Assembly: GCF_022179185.1 (NCBI RefSeq)
Contig: NZ_BPQJ01000003.1
Location: 214,459-278,458, forward strand
From: Methylobacterium frigidaeris
Lineage (GTDB): Bacteria > Pseudomonadota > Alphaproteobacteria > Rhizobiales > Beijerinckiaceae
Direction: 5' to 3'
Length of the DNA stretch: 64,000 nt
Shown: in pieces, positions 54,473 to 62,706 of the stretch
How positions within the stretch are numbered: the stretch's first letter is position 1
How the letters are laid out: each line of letters starts with the position of its first letter
The notes under the pieces: generated by a model
The model's input: the letters and a program-made list of their open reading frames with translations, nothing else
What the model was told of the DNA's origin: nothing
Database searches by the model: none
Translations under genes and position numbers: made by a program

Positions 54473-54856
54473 CTAAGCCGACCGCGCCACCGATGTACCG
54501 ATCTCCACCGACCGGGCGGCTTCCGCCTCGCGGGCATAGGTCCGTGCGCGCAGGACGGCCTCCGAGGGCAATTGCTCGACGACCGCACCGTCTGGGCCGA
54601 CGACCTGGAACACGATCTGCTTGCTTTCGACGTCGCGCCGGTAAAGCGCCCGGTCGACCTTGGTGTCGGGGGCGTCAGACGACGAGGCGGTGTCGCGCGC
54701 GATCGTCCGCCGGGCATCCGGACTCAGGTCGAGGGTGACGGCCGGGTCCAGGGGCGGGTCGAGGCCGGCCTGCGGCGCCTGAGAGAAGCTGTTCCGCATT
54801 ATCGGCTCGACCGCGGCCGGCGGAAGCGCCGCGGCAAGGCTGCTGGTCTCGATCAC
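54473..54856 (-). CDS. FlaG-like hypothetical protein
   Basis: 127 residues from GTG 54856, with AAGGA 9 nt upstream. The N-terminal two thirds is low-complexity (LDPPLDPAVTLDLSPDARR). The C-terminal part, KQIVFQVVGPDGAVVEQLPSEAVLRARTYAREAE, resembles FlaG (V-x-D-x-x-G-x-V-I-x-Q-I-P), a small flagellar protein of uncertain role. The match is short and judged by eye only. It is transcribed away from the repeat-bearing spacer to the right. Confidence 0.65.
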   Translation of the reverse strand: MIETSSLAAALPPAAVEPIMRNSFSQAPQAGLDPPLDPAVTLDLSPDARRTIARDTASSSDAPDTKVDRALYRRDVESKQIVFQVVGPDGAVVEQLPSEAVLRARTYAREAEAARSVEIGTSVARSA

Positions 54857-55325
54857 GGCGAAATCCTTTCGGGCGATCCGTTCCCGCTCAGCTAGCCGTG
54901 ATGAGCCCTACCTGGATGTTAACGCCGCCCGTGCGCTTAAAGATTGTCTTAAGAGAGGGTTTTGATGGTTCGAACAATTGTCTGGAGTTTCGTCGGCCGG
55001 GCCGGCGGAAGCGGGACTGACGTCGGCGAAGGTTGCGAAGACACCCCTTCGCACGAATGCCGGCAAGGCGCCGCGAGGGCGCGACTGTCACTGACATCAC
55101 CCAGATGGCACAAATAACGGGATCTCGCGCGCATGCTTCCTAGACACCACCTCGATCGCCCGGCACGGATGGTATCGGCATCTCTCGCAGTCTGTCTGAC
55201 CCAGCCGACGGTCCTGACGTCCTCCCGGTCAGTCCGGGCTCCGCGGCGCGGCCCCGGAGCGACGATGGAGCGTGCGAGATCCTGGAGATCATCTCGAACA
55301 GGGCCTCACAAAACCGATGACGTCC
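54857..55325. other. 469-bp spacer, no convincing gene
   Basis: A 50-codon frame at 54965-55117 has GAGAGG before its ATG but no coding bias. The palindrome CTTAA...TTAAG at 54936-54953 and the dispersed-repeat copy at 55231-55264 lie here. Confidence 0.45.
55231..55264. repeat. Dispersed intergenic repeat, second copy
   Basis: Matches the right arm of the inverted repeat at 43398-43431 at 28 of 34 positions, including the invariant TCCGGGCTC and GCGCGGCCCCG blocks. Confidence 0.6.
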
Positions 55326-55772
55326 TCACGGCTCCCCGGCCGGCGCCGTCGGCGCCTCGCTGTCCGCGCGGGGCTCGGCGGTGGCGACGGCCTTGGTGGT
55401 CAGCAGCGGCTCGAGGCGCCGGGCCAGTTCCTGGCCGAGATGGCGAGTATACGGACCGGTGAAGTAGCGGCCACCGGCGCCGCGGCCGTCGAGGTGGTCG
55501 CGGGCCCTGGTCATCGCGTCGACCTCGGGTCGGCACAGGAAACCGATCACCCCCGCCGCCTCGTACCAGCGCCCGGCCCGGGCATGCGTCAGCGCGGCCG
55601 GGTTGTTGCCGATAGTCTCGGCGAAGCAATCCGTCGCGGCCTGCTCGAGGGGGGCGAGCACCGCGCGCCGGTGCTCGGCGCGGGACGCGGGGGCGGCCGC
55701 GGCCGGGTGGGTCGCAGCCACCAGCTTCATCGCCGCCAGGGTGCAGATCGCGCCGTACAGCAGAACTCTCAT
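55326..55772 (-). CDS. Small exported hypothetical protein
   Basis: 148 residues. A signal peptide (MRVLLYGAICTLAAMKLVAATHPAAAA) is followed by a helical region ATDCFAETIGNNPAALTHARAG then RWYEAAGVIGFLCRPEVDAMT and GPYTRHLGQELARRLEPLL. Two cysteines could pair. The tail is Ala/Glu/Pro-rich. Family unknown; similar proteins occur as hypotheticals in Methylobacterium. Confidence 0.75.
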   Translation of the reverse strand: MRVLLYGAICTLAAMKLVAATHPAAAAPASRAEHRRAVLAPLEQAATDCFAETIGNNPAALTHARAGRWYEAAGVIGFLCRPEVDAMTRARDHLDGRGAGGRYFTGPYTRHLGQELARRLEPLLTTKAVATAEPRADSEAPTAPAGEP

Positions 55773-55980
55773 ATCCGGGCCTCGGCCGAATCAACCGCCT
55801 CACTCCCGGCAAGCGTCGTGCCGATCATGGGCGGATCTTGGGCGGAACCCGGAGAAAAAGCAGGTTTTCGGATCAAGACAGGCCGCCGCCAGCAAGCTTA
55901 GCGGCAGCTTTTACCCAGTCGGCCTCGGCGCTTGCCTGTTAGCCGCAGCACTCGCCCGATCAGCCGCGGCGCATCCCCGA

Positions 55981-56364
55981 TCAGCCGCGGCGCTCGGCGT
56001 TCCAGCGGCCCTTGCAGGAGGTGGAGCCGGAGGTGGTCCAGTTGCCGTTGCCGGTGCCCTCGCCGAGGCGGCCGACCACTTGGGCGGCGGCGTCGCCCCG
56101 GCTGATCGTCGCCCGCACGGCGCCGCTCGGCTGCACGCGGCCCGAAACGGTGAAGTCGCCACCCCCGGCGTAGCGGGCCTGGCCGTTCTCGATGATGACG
56201 CCGTAGCGGTAGGCGCGGTCGCAGGATCCGCTCTCGGTGATGACCTCGACGCTCCAGGTGCCGTCGAAGCGGTTCGGTGCCTTGGCGCTGGTTCTGGCGA
56301 TGGCCGGCGCCACGGCACCGGCCAGACAAGCTCCCGCCGCGAGGGCGGACACGATCAGCCTCAT
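55981..56364 (-). CDS. Small exported hypothetical protein
   Basis: 127 residues. The signal peptide is MRLIVSALAAGACLAGAVAPAIA. The mature domain FDGTWSVEVITESGSCDRAYR, YGVIIENGQARYAGGGDF, VSGRVQPSGAVRATISRG and GRLGEGTGNGNWTTSGSTSCKGRW is a small all-beta domain of lipocalin-like or secreted-protein type, with two cysteines likely in a disulfide. Function unknown. GAGGA precedes the ATG. Confidence 0.8.
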   Translation of the reverse strand: MRLIVSALAAGACLAGAVAPAIARTSAKAPNRFDGTWSVEVITESGSCDRAYRYGVIIENGQARYAGGGDFTVSGRVQPSGAVRATISRGDAAAQVVGRLGEGTGNGNWTTSGSTSCKGRWNAERRG

Positions 56365-56443
56365 GGTCCTCGTTTCCCGATTCGGTCTGGCGACAAACTC
56401 GGCAGCAGGCGGTTGGTTGCCGCGGTGCAACGTTTCCCGGGCG

Positions 56444-57889
56444 TTAACCCGCCATGCCGACGCGGGACGCCGGATCCGCCGCCAAGGTGGCCGCCCGCCG
56501 CAGGTCCTCGACGAAACCCGCATAGGCCTCGCCCCGCGCCTCGTCGGGCAGGCGCAGGAGGTAGGAGGGGTGAACGGTGACGAAGCCGGGATAGGGCTTC
56601 CCCTCGAACGCTGCCGGCCCGCGGGCGCGGGTGATCGGCACCTGCCGGCCGGTGAGCGCCAGGACGGCGGTGGCGCCGAGCGCCACCACCAGGCGTGGCG
56701 CCACGAAGGCCAGCTCGCGGTCGAGCCACCAGCGGTAATGCGCCACCTCGCCGGCGGTCGGCTTCTGGTGGATGCGCCGCTTGCCCCGCACCTCGAACTT
56801 GAAGTGCTTGACCGCATTGGTGAGGTAAGCTTGGCTGCGGTCGATCCCCGCCTCGCGCAGCGCCCGCGCCAGGAGCTGACCCGCCGGGCCGACGAAAGGC
56901 CGGCCCTGAAGGTCCTCCTGATCGCCCGGCTGCTCACCCACGAGGGCGATCGCCGCCCCGAGCGGGCCCTCGCCGAGCACGGCCTGCGTCGCGCCCGGCA
57001 CCAGCGGTTCGGAGGCGCGGATCACCGCGTTCAATGCCTCGAGGGAGGCAGGCTCCTGCGCCGCCATCGCGGCGAGCGCCCGGGCGGGCACGCGCTTGAC
57101 CGGCGCCTCCGGCGCGCGCGCGATCATCTCTCCGACCCGCCGGCCGGCCTCCCGCACCAGGCCGGGGATGGCTGCCGTCTCGGGCATGTTGTGCCAGTAC
57201 TTCTTCGGCATCTCGGCCCGCATCGCCGCCAGGTTGGTGCGGGCGGGGTTGAAGGTGCTGGAGTAGTAGTCGGTCCAGCCGGCCTCGAACGCGTCGTGCT
57301 CCGGCACGTCCTCGCGCCGGCCGGGCGGCCCGACATGCAGGGCTCGGCCGTCCCAATGGGCGGAGCCGTCCGGCGTGAGGATCGACCAGTCGAAGGAGGG
57401 GAAGCGCGCCGCAAAGAACGGCGCGGCCTCCGCCAGGATGTGGTGCTCGGGCTCGAACCAGGCCGCGAACCGCTCCCGTCCGCCCTCCCCCGCCCCGGAT
57501 CGGCGGAAGCGCAGGAAGGCGTGCATCTTGTGCAGGTCGCGCGCCACCGCCTTGCGCATCAGGGTCAGGCGATGGACCAGCGGGTCGCTTGCGACCTCGG
57601 CCAGATGCCGCTCGCCGCGCGCCACACGCCAGATCAGACGGTGGAGCAGGCCGTAGCGCTCCGGATCCCGGTGCATGACGACCGGAGGCACGAGCTCCGC
57701 CACCGCCCGCGGCAGGACCAGGGCCGAACCGGGCTCGGCCGGCGCATCCTCGGCAAACAGCGAGGCGGCGTCGCCCTCGACCCAGGTCACCGCCTCCGGC
57801 GGCACGCCTGCCGGGACGAGGTGGCGGATCGCGGCGCGGAATCCATCGAGGTCGGCGCCGGACGTCAGACGGATCGTGCGGGTCTGCAT
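56444..57889 (-). CDS. udgX: DUF4130-UdgX fusion: uracil-DNA binding/glycosylase protein
   Basis: 481 residues. The N-terminal ~270 residues correspond to the DUF4130 / TIGR03915 DNA-metabolism domain found beside radical SAM partners. The C-terminal ~200 residues are a family-4-like uracil-DNA glycosylase domain of the UdgX type. The iron-sulfur/active-site motif is GEQPGDQED (318-326). The insertion loop KRRIHQKP holds His374, the residue that in mycobacterial UdgX forms a covalent bond with the uracil site. HPSYLLR (440-446) is the second conserved motif. It is translationally coupled to the radical SAM gene (stop and start adjoin) and lies under the LexA box at 59120. Confidence 0.93.
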   Translation of the reverse strand: MQTRTIRLTSGADLDGFRAAIRHLVPAGVPPEAVTWVEGDAASLFAEDAPAEPGSALVLPRAVAELVPPVVMHRDPERYGLLHRLIWRVARGERHLAEVASDPLVHRLTLMRKAVARDLHKMHAFLRFRRSGAGEGGRERFAAWFEPEHHILAEAAPFFAARFPSFDWSILTPDGSAHWDGRALHVGPPGRREDVPEHDAFEAGWTDYYSSTFNPARTNLAAMRAEMPKKYWHNMPETAAIPGLVREAGRRVGEMIARAPEAPVKRVPARALAAMAAQEPASLEALNAVIRASEPLVPGATQAVLGEGPLGAAIALVGEQPGDQEDLQGRPFVGPAGQLLARALREAGIDRSQAYLTNAVKHFKFEVRGKRRIHQKPTAGEVAHYRWWLDRELAFVAPRLVVALGATAVLALTGRQVPITRARGPAAFEGKPYPGFVTVHPSYLLRLPDEARGEAYAGFVEDLRRAATLAADPASRVGMAG

Positions 57890-59101
57890 CTAGAACAGGC
57901 TCAGCTGGCGCGGGGGCTCGGCAAGGCGCGCGCGCAGGTCGAGCCGGTCGGTCAGGCGCGTCGGCGCGTAATCGGCCGCGACCAGGAACGGCCGGGCGCG
58001 CTTGAGGCCGGAGGTCAGGCGGGCCACGTCGTCGAGCCGCAGGGTGGCGTGGCGGCGCGCCGCCACGATCTTGTCCACCGCCCGGACGCCGAGGCCCGGC
58101 ACCCGCAGGAGCATCTCCCGGTCGGCCCGGTTGACGTCGACGGGAAAGCGGTCGCGGTTGCGCAGGGCCCAGGCGAGTTTGGGATCGACGTCGAGGGCGA
58201 GCATCCCGGACTCGGTCGCCCCCGCGACATCGTCGGGCGAGAACGCGTAGTACCGCATCAGCCAGTCGGCCTGGTAGAGCCGGTGCTCGCGCTGGAGCGG
58301 CGGCGATTTGCTCGGCAGGATCGAGGCGGCGTCGGGGATCGGGCTGAAGGCCGAGTAGTAGATCCGCTTCAATCCGTAATGGTCGTAAAGGCGGGCGCTG
58401 GTGCGGATCAGCGATTCGTCGGTGCTGGCATCGGCCCCGACGATCACCTGCGTCGACTGCCCGGCGGGGGCGAAGCGGCGCTTTTCTTCCCGAGCCTGCA
58501 GGATGCGCTCGCCCATCTGTCCCATCGCAGTCTGGATCGCGGCGCCGTCCTTCTCCGGCGCCAGTCGCTCCAGGCTCGCCTCGGTCGGCAGCTCCAGGTT
58601 GATCGAGAGCCGGTCGGCGTAGAGGCCGGCCTGCTCGATCAGCCACGGGCTCGCCTCGGGGATGGTTTTCAGGTGGATGTAGCCGCGAAAGCCGTGCCGC
58701 TGGCGCAAGGTCTTCGCTACCCGGATCAGCTGCTCCATCGTGTGGTCGGGCGAGCGGATGATGCCGGAAGAGAGAAAGAGCCCCTCGATGTAGTTGCGCT
58801 TGTAGAACTCGACCGTCAGCGTCACCACCTCGTCGACCGAGAACTTGGCCCGGCGGACATTCGAGGAGCGCCGGTTGACGCAGTAGGCGCAGTCGAACAG
58901 GCAGTAATTGGTGAGCAGGATCTTCAGCAGCGAGACGCAGCGCCCGTCCGGCGTGTAGGCGTGGCAGATGCCCGCTCCCGTCGTGGAGCCGAGCCCGCCG
59001 GCCTCCGCCTTGCGCCGCGGCGCCCCGGACGAGGCGCAGGAGGCATCGTATTTCGCTGCGTCGGCGAGGATGGTGAGCTTCTTCTTCAGGGCGTCGTCCA
59101 T
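57890..59101 (-). CDS. Putative DNA modification/repair radical SAM protein (UDG partner)
   Basis: 403 residues. The radical SAM cluster motif is NYCLFDCAYCVNR: Cys67, Cys71 and Cys74, the standard CX3CX2C. The SAM-barrel strands include GLFLSSGIIRSP, GYIHLKTIPEA and RLSINLELP. A C-terminal helix-hairpin-helix (LLRVPGLGVRAVDKIVAARR, about 335-354) implies DNA binding. The family (TIGR03916) occurs next to UDG-domain proteins in many bacteria, but the reaction is not known. The start follows a LexA box by 18 bp. Stop and next start are adjacent, so it is cotranscribed with the UdgX fusion. Confidence 0.94.
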   Translation of the reverse strand: MDDALKKKLTILADAAKYDASCASSGAPRRKAEAGGLGSTTGAGICHAYTPDGRCVSLLKILLTNYCLFDCAYCVNRRSSNVRRAKFSVDEVVTLTVEFYKRNYIEGLFLSSGIIRSPDHTMEQLIRVAKTLRQRHGFRGYIHLKTIPEASPWLIEQAGLYADRLSINLELPTEASLERLAPEKDGAAIQTAMGQMGERILQAREEKRRFAPAGQSTQVIVGADASTDESLIRTSARLYDHYGLKRIYYSAFSPIPDAASILPSKSPPLQREHRLYQADWLMRYYAFSPDDVAGATESGMLALDVDPKLAWALRNRDRFPVDVNRADREMLLRVPGLGVRAVDKIVAARRHATLRLDDVARLTSGLKRARPFLVAADYAPTRLTDRLDLRARLAEPPRQLSLF

Positions 59102-59119
59102 GCTCGCAACCTGGCGGTC

Positions 59120-59134
59120 GTTCCCGATTTGTTC
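59120..59134. promoter_or_regulatory. LexA (SOS) box upstream of the radical SAM/UdgX operon
   Basis: On the minus strand GAACAAATCGGGAAC (plus strand GTTCCCGATTTGTTC): exact GAAC-N7-GAAC. It shares GAACAAAT with the ssb box. It lies 19 bp upstream of the first start codon, in a position expected to block transcription. The divergent gene at 59254 may be affected as well. Confidence 0.82.
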
Positions 59135-59185
59135 AAGGCAGAAGGTGCGGCTGTCCCGTGGTCGAAAGCCGCATCGGGGCTCCTT

Positions 59186-59210
59186 GGAACTCGCCGCCCG
59201 GCCCCTCGTT
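59186..59210 (+). promoter_or_regulatory. EcfG (general stress response) promoter
   Basis: GGAAC (59186-59190), 16-bp spacer, CGTT (59207-59210): full consensus. It precedes the small cysteine protein gene (59254) with a 38-nt leader. Confidence 0.8.
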
Positions 59211-59253
59211 GTCTGCCCGATTGGAGTTCTTCTAATTCGCAAGGAGACGCCCG

Positions 59254-59463
59254 ATGGCCACGAACCCGTCCGCGAACTGCCGCAGCTGCCGCTACTACGA
59301 CGACCACAAGCTGAACGGCGCCGCCGCCCAGGGTGAGGAAGGCCTGTGCCGCTTCAACCCGCCGGTGAGCCAGCCCGAGCCGCAGGGTCACGGCCTGTGG
59401 CCGGTGGTCTCGGCCCAGGATTGGTGCGGGCATTTCTCGCCGGAGATGATGGCAGGCGAGTAA
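59254..59463 (+). CDS. Small conserved cysteine protein, stress-induced
   Basis: 69 residues: ANCRSCRYYDDHKL, then GLCRFNPPVSQPEPQ and AQDWCGHFSPEM. The four cysteines (CxxC, C, C) suggest a metal site or disulfides. The protein looks soluble and cytoplasmic. Similar small proteins are widespread in proteobacteria and unnamed. AAGGAGA precedes the ATG. Its promoter is an EcfG site and it is divergent from the SOS-controlled repair operon, with 152 bp between starts. A terminator follows 28 bp past the stop. Confidence 0.85.
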   Translation: MATNPSANCRSCRYYDDHKLNGAAAQGEEGLCRFNPPVSQPEPQGHGLWPVVSAQDWCGHFSPEMMAGE

Positions 59464-59491
59464 GCTTTCCTCTTCGTTGGAGCGTTGGAAG

Positions 59492-59518
59492 AGCCGGTCC
59501 TGCGGGGCCGGCTTTTTT
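59492..59518 (+). terminator. Intrinsic terminator
   Basis: The stem AGCCGG/CCGGCT with inner CC/GG pairs is followed by TTTTTT, 28 bp after the small cysteine protein gene. Confidence 0.85.
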
Positions 59519-59582
59519 ATCGCGCGACTGTCGCGCGAGGCGAAAGCTGGAATCTTGCGGCGTGGCGGCGCCCCTCCTGGGC

Positions 59583-59607
59583 GGAACCCCACCATTCCCG
59601 GCACGTT
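59583..59607 (+). promoter_or_regulatory. EcfG (general stress response) promoter
   Basis: GGAAC (59583-59587), 16-bp spacer, CGTT (59604-59607): full consensus. The Gfo/Idh/MocA-family gene starts 34 bp downstream. Confidence 0.8.
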
Positions 59608-59641
59608 GCGCAGGCTCTTAGCCCCAACGGATGGTTGCTCG

Positions 59642-60988
59642 ATGCCGGACGATGTCACCGCCCTCTCGCGCCGGAGCCTGATGATGGCCGGCGGCGCCAC
59701 CCTGGTCGGCCTCGGCAGCGCGGCGGCGCAAGGAGCGGCGGCGCAAGGCGTGCCCGGACCCGAGCGGCCGGTGGATACCGGCAAGGTCGAGAACGGCAAG
59801 GTGACGTTTCCGAACTGGCGCGGCCCCTCGGACCGGCCCTCCGCACCGCCGCCGGCGCCGCTGCCGCCCGGCGAGCGGGTCGGCTTCGCGATCGTGGGTC
59901 TCGGCCGGCTGTCGCTGGAGGAGATCCTTCCGGCCTTCGGCGAGTGCCGCAGGGCGAAGCCTGTCGCCCTGATGTCGGGCTCGCCCGACAAGGCCAAGGC
60001 AGTGGCGGCGCAGCACGGCATCAAGCCCGAGGCGGTCTACGGCTACGATGGCTGGGACGCGCTCGCCCGCAACCCGGAGGTGAAGGCGGTCTACATCGTC
60101 ACCCCGAACGCGCTCCACCGCGATCAGGTGATCGCCGCGGCCGGCGCCGGCAAGCACGTGCTGTGCGAGAAGCCGATGGCGGCGTCGGCCGCGGAAGCGC
60201 GGGCGATGATCGATGCCTGCGCCAAGGCCAACGTGAAGCTGATGATCGCCTATCGCTGCCAGTACGAGCCTTATAACCGCGAGGTCGTGCGCCTGGTGCG
60301 TGGCGCCAAGTACGGCAAGGTCAAGCTGATCGAGGCGACCAACACCCAGACCATGAGCCTGCCCGAGCAGTGGCGGATGCGGAAGGCGCTGGCCGGCGGC
60401 GGCGCGCTCCCGGATATCGGGCTCTACTGCCTCAACGGGGTGCGGGCGCTCATAGGCGAGGAGCCGGTCTCGGTCCAGGCGCAGATCCATTCCTCGGACG
60501 ACCCCCTGTATCGCGAGGTCGAGGAGACGGTGGCCTTCACCCTGCGCTTCCCCTCCGGCGCGCTGGCGCTCTGCTCCACCAGCTACGGCGCGCATGAGAC
60601 CCGCTCCCTCACCGTCCAGGCCGAGGGCGGCGCGATCCAGCTCCAGAACGCCTTCGCCTACGAGGGCCAGCGCCTCTTCCTGAACCATCGCGAGGGCAAG
60701 GCCGAGGCGAAGGAGGAGCGGGTGCTGGGCGCCAAGAACCAGTTCGCCCTCGAGATCGACCACATGGCGACCTGCATCCTGGAGAACCGCACGCCCCGCA
60801 CCCCGGGCGAGGAGGGGCTGCAGGACCAGATCCTGATGGAGGCGATCTACGAGGCCGCCCGCACCGGCAATGCGGTGGCGCTCAAGGGCCCTGAGCGAAC
60901 GGTGGGCAAGGGCGAGGAAAAGGCCCAGGACCAGGCGGGCAAGGCCCTCGACCTGACCCGCGGGCCGGAGCCGGAAGAGGCTGGCTAA
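59642..60988 (+). CDS. Gfo/Idh/MocA-family oxidoreductase with Tat signal
   Basis: 448 residues. A twin-arginine leader (LSRRSLMMAGGATLVGLGS) and a proline-rich linker precede a Rossmann domain: GFAIVGLGRLSLEEILPAF (about 81-100), with SGSPDKAKAVAA. VYIVTPNALHRDQVIAA and the signature EKPMAASAAEA follow, then the C-terminal alpha/beta domain with DIGLYCLNGVRALIG. It resembles periplasmic glucose-fructose oxidoreductases, which carry a tightly bound NADP and are exported by Tat. Sugar substrate unknown. The EcfG promoter upstream predicts stress induction. Confidence 0.93.
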   Translation: MPDDVTALSRRSLMMAGGATLVGLGSAAAQGAAAQGVPGPERPVDTGKVENGKVTFPNWRGPSDRPSAPPPAPLPPGERVGFAIVGLGRLSLEEILPAFGECRRAKPVALMSGSPDKAKAVAAQHGIKPEAVYGYDGWDALARNPEVKAVYIVTPNALHRDQVIAAAGAGKHVLCEKPMAASAAEARAMIDACAKANVKLMIAYRCQYEPYNREVVRLVRGAKYGKVKLIEATNTQTMSLPEQWRMRKALAGGGALPDIGLYCLNGVRALIGEEPVSVQAQIHSSDDPLYREVEETVAFTLRFPSGALALCSTSYGAHETRSLTVQAEGGAIQLQNAFAYEGQRLFLNHREGKAEAKEERVLGAKNQFALEIDHMATCILENRTPRTPGEEGLQDQILMEAIYEAARTGNAVALKGPERTVGKGEEKAQDQAGKALDLTRGPEPEEAG

Positions 60989-61025
60989 CGCGTCCCCGAT
61001 CGCGTTGCCTGCGGGGCAACCGCCC

Positions 61026-61433
61026 TCACCCGCCCCGCACGGCGACCGCCTCGACCTCCACCAGGTAGCCGTGATGCAGCTCCGGCACCGGCACCACCGT
61101 GCGGGCCGGCTTCGCCTCTCCCAGCATCTCGGCGTAGACCCGGTTGAAGTCCGGCCAGTTCTCGACGCCGACGATGTAGGCCGTCACCCGCAGGATGCGC
61201 TCCGGCCCGCTCCCCGCCTCCGCCAGGATGGCGAGGAGGCTCGCGAGCGCCTGGCGCGCCTGCACCTCGAACGGCTGGTCCGCCGTGTGGCTGCCGTCGG
61301 GCCGGGCGGCGAGCTGGCCGGAGACGAAGACGAGGTCGCGCCAGGCGGTGGCCTGCGCGTAATGCCCGGCCGGCTTCGGCGCAGCGGCGGTGGCGATGCG
61401 GGAAACCTGATCGGGAGTAGCCGGGTCGGACAT
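61026..61433 (-). CDS. RidA family (enamine/imine deaminase) protein
   Basis: 135 residues. The YjgF/RidA core includes YAQATAWRDLVFVSGQLAARPDG and AYIVGVENWPDFNRVYAEMLG. ARTVVPVPELHHGYLVEVEAVAV ends the domain, where the usual RxxxxV...E motif is present though the conserved Arg environment differs from true RidA. It may detoxify reactive imines or enamines. The gene begins 13 bp after the D-threonine-aldolase-like gene, suggesting cotranscription and a shared role in amino-acid metabolism. Confidence 0.92.
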   Translation of the reverse strand: MSDPATPDQVSRIATAAAPKPAGHYAQATAWRDLVFVSGQLAARPDGSHTADQPFEVQARQALASLLAILAEAGSGPERILRVTAYIVGVENWPDFNRVYAEMLGEAKPARTVVPVPELHHGYLVEVEAVAVRGG

Positions 61434-61446
61434 GGGGGCGGCGCTC

Positions 61447-62598
61447 CTACCAGCCGTTGATGCGGGGCCAGACGGCCGCGACGCGGCCCTCCTCATCGAG
61501 GATGTGATAGCGGTCGTGCTGGGCGCCCGTTGCGCAGGCGTGGTTGGGCAGGATGCGGACCTGCGCGCCGACGGCGAGGTCCGGCAGGGCCGCGCCCGAG
61601 CCCGACCGCAGGGCCAGGATGCCGTGCTCCTGGTTGGCGTCGCGGACGATGAGGTCGGGATAGGGCCGGCCCGCCATGTCGCAGACTAAGCCGTAGCCCT
61701 GGTCGACCGCCTGGCGCGCCGTGCCGCGGTCGCGCGAGAGCGCCATCCAGCCGGCATCGACGACGATCCAGCCCTTCGTCCGCTGGTGGCCGATCACGGT
61801 GGCGAGCACCGACAGGGCGATGTCCTCGACCGCGACCGATCCGACGCCGGCCTGGAACAGGTCGCCGAGCATGAACACCCCGGCCCGGACCTCGGTGATG
61901 CCGGTGAGGTCGCGGGCGAAGCGCGCGGTCGGGGTCGAGCCGACGCTGACCACCGGGCAGGGCAGGCCCGCCGCGCGCAAGGCATCGGCCGCCGTCACCG
62001 CAGCGACCCGCTCGGCCTCCGCCGCAGCCGTGAGCGCCGCGGGGTCGCTCAAGGCGTAGCTGTCGCCGGCATGGAGCAGCACGCCGCGCAACGCCGCGCC
62101 TCCTGCGGCGAGACGTCGGCCGATCGCCGCGAGGGTGTCGCGATCGCCCGGCGCGACGCCGGAGCGGTGGCCGTCGGCATCGACCTCGATCAGCACCGGC
62201 ACGGCATCGCCGCTCGCCCGGGCGTGCTCGGCCACGGCGTCGGCCTGCTCGAGGCTGTCGAGGATGACCGCGAGGTCCGCGCCGCCGGCCCGGATCGCCG
62301 CGACCCGGGGCAGCTTCGCCGGCGCGATGCCGACGGCGTAGATCATGTCGCGCACCCCGCCCGCGGCGAAGTACTCGGCCTCCAGCAGGGTCGAGACCGT
62401 CGCGGGGCCTGACGGCGAGGCCATGGCGATGCGCGCGACGTCGAGGGATTTCGCGGTCTTGAGATGCGGCCGGAGCGTGACGCCGAGGCCTTCGAGATGC
62501 GCGCGCATCCCCGCGACGTTGGCGTGCAGGCGGGCCTCGTCGAGGAGCAGGCAGGGGGTTGGCAGGCGGTCCAGTGGAATCCGGCTCGGCTCGGCCAT
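61447..62598 (-). CDS. PLP-dependent D-threonine aldolase / D-serine dehydratase-like enzyme
   Basis: 383 residues, alanine-racemase-like fold of the DSD1/D-TA family. The PLP Schiff-base lysine is Lys47 in LRPHLKTAKS. The metal ligands are the His and Cys of PNHACAT near the C-terminus. TPCLLLDEARLHANV begins the barrel. Such enzymes cleave beta-hydroxy-D-amino acids or eliminate water from D-serine; the pair with RidA suggests an imine product. ATG 62598 is preferred to 62688, which lacks a ribosome site and would run into the regulator's operator. Confidence 0.92.
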   Translation of the reverse strand: MAEPSRIPLDRLPTPCLLLDEARLHANVAGMRAHLEGLGVTLRPHLKTAKSLDVARIAMASPSGPATVSTLLEAEYFAAGGVRDMIYAVGIAPAKLPRVAAIRAGGADLAVILDSLEQADAVAEHARASGDAVPVLIEVDADGHRSGVAPGDRDTLAAIGRRLAAGGAALRGVLLHAGDSYALSDPAALTAAAEAERVAAVTAADALRAAGLPCPVVSVGSTPTARFARDLTGITEVRAGVFMLGDLFQAGVGSVAVEDIALSVLATVIGHQRTKGWIVVDAGWMALSRDRGTARQAVDQGYGLVCDMAGRPYPDLIVRDANQEHGILALRSGSGAALPDLAVGAQVRILPNHACATGAQHDRYHILDEEGRVAAVWPRINGW

Positions 62599-62684
62599 GG
62601 TCGTAGCGCTCGTCGTGATCGCGTCGTCTCGCGCCACGAAGACCACGGGCGGGTCCGGAACGCCATTAACACTGGCTGCCTCCT

Positions 62685-62706
62685 GCATTAATTTGAGACT
62701 TAATGC
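62685..62706. promoter_or_regulatory. LysR-type operator between divergent genes
   Basis: GCATTAA (62685-62691), 8-bp spacer, TTAATGC (62700-62706): a perfect 7-bp palindrome with a long centre, as in LysR-type boxes. It overlaps the regulator's own ATG, so binding could repress its translation start or transcription. Confidence 0.65.

Noticed and set aside
54965..55117. 50-codon plus-strand frame with GAGAGG before its ATG
   Set aside because: Good spacing, but no coding bias, no hydrophobic or folded pattern, and it lies in a spacer with repeats; insufficient for a feature.
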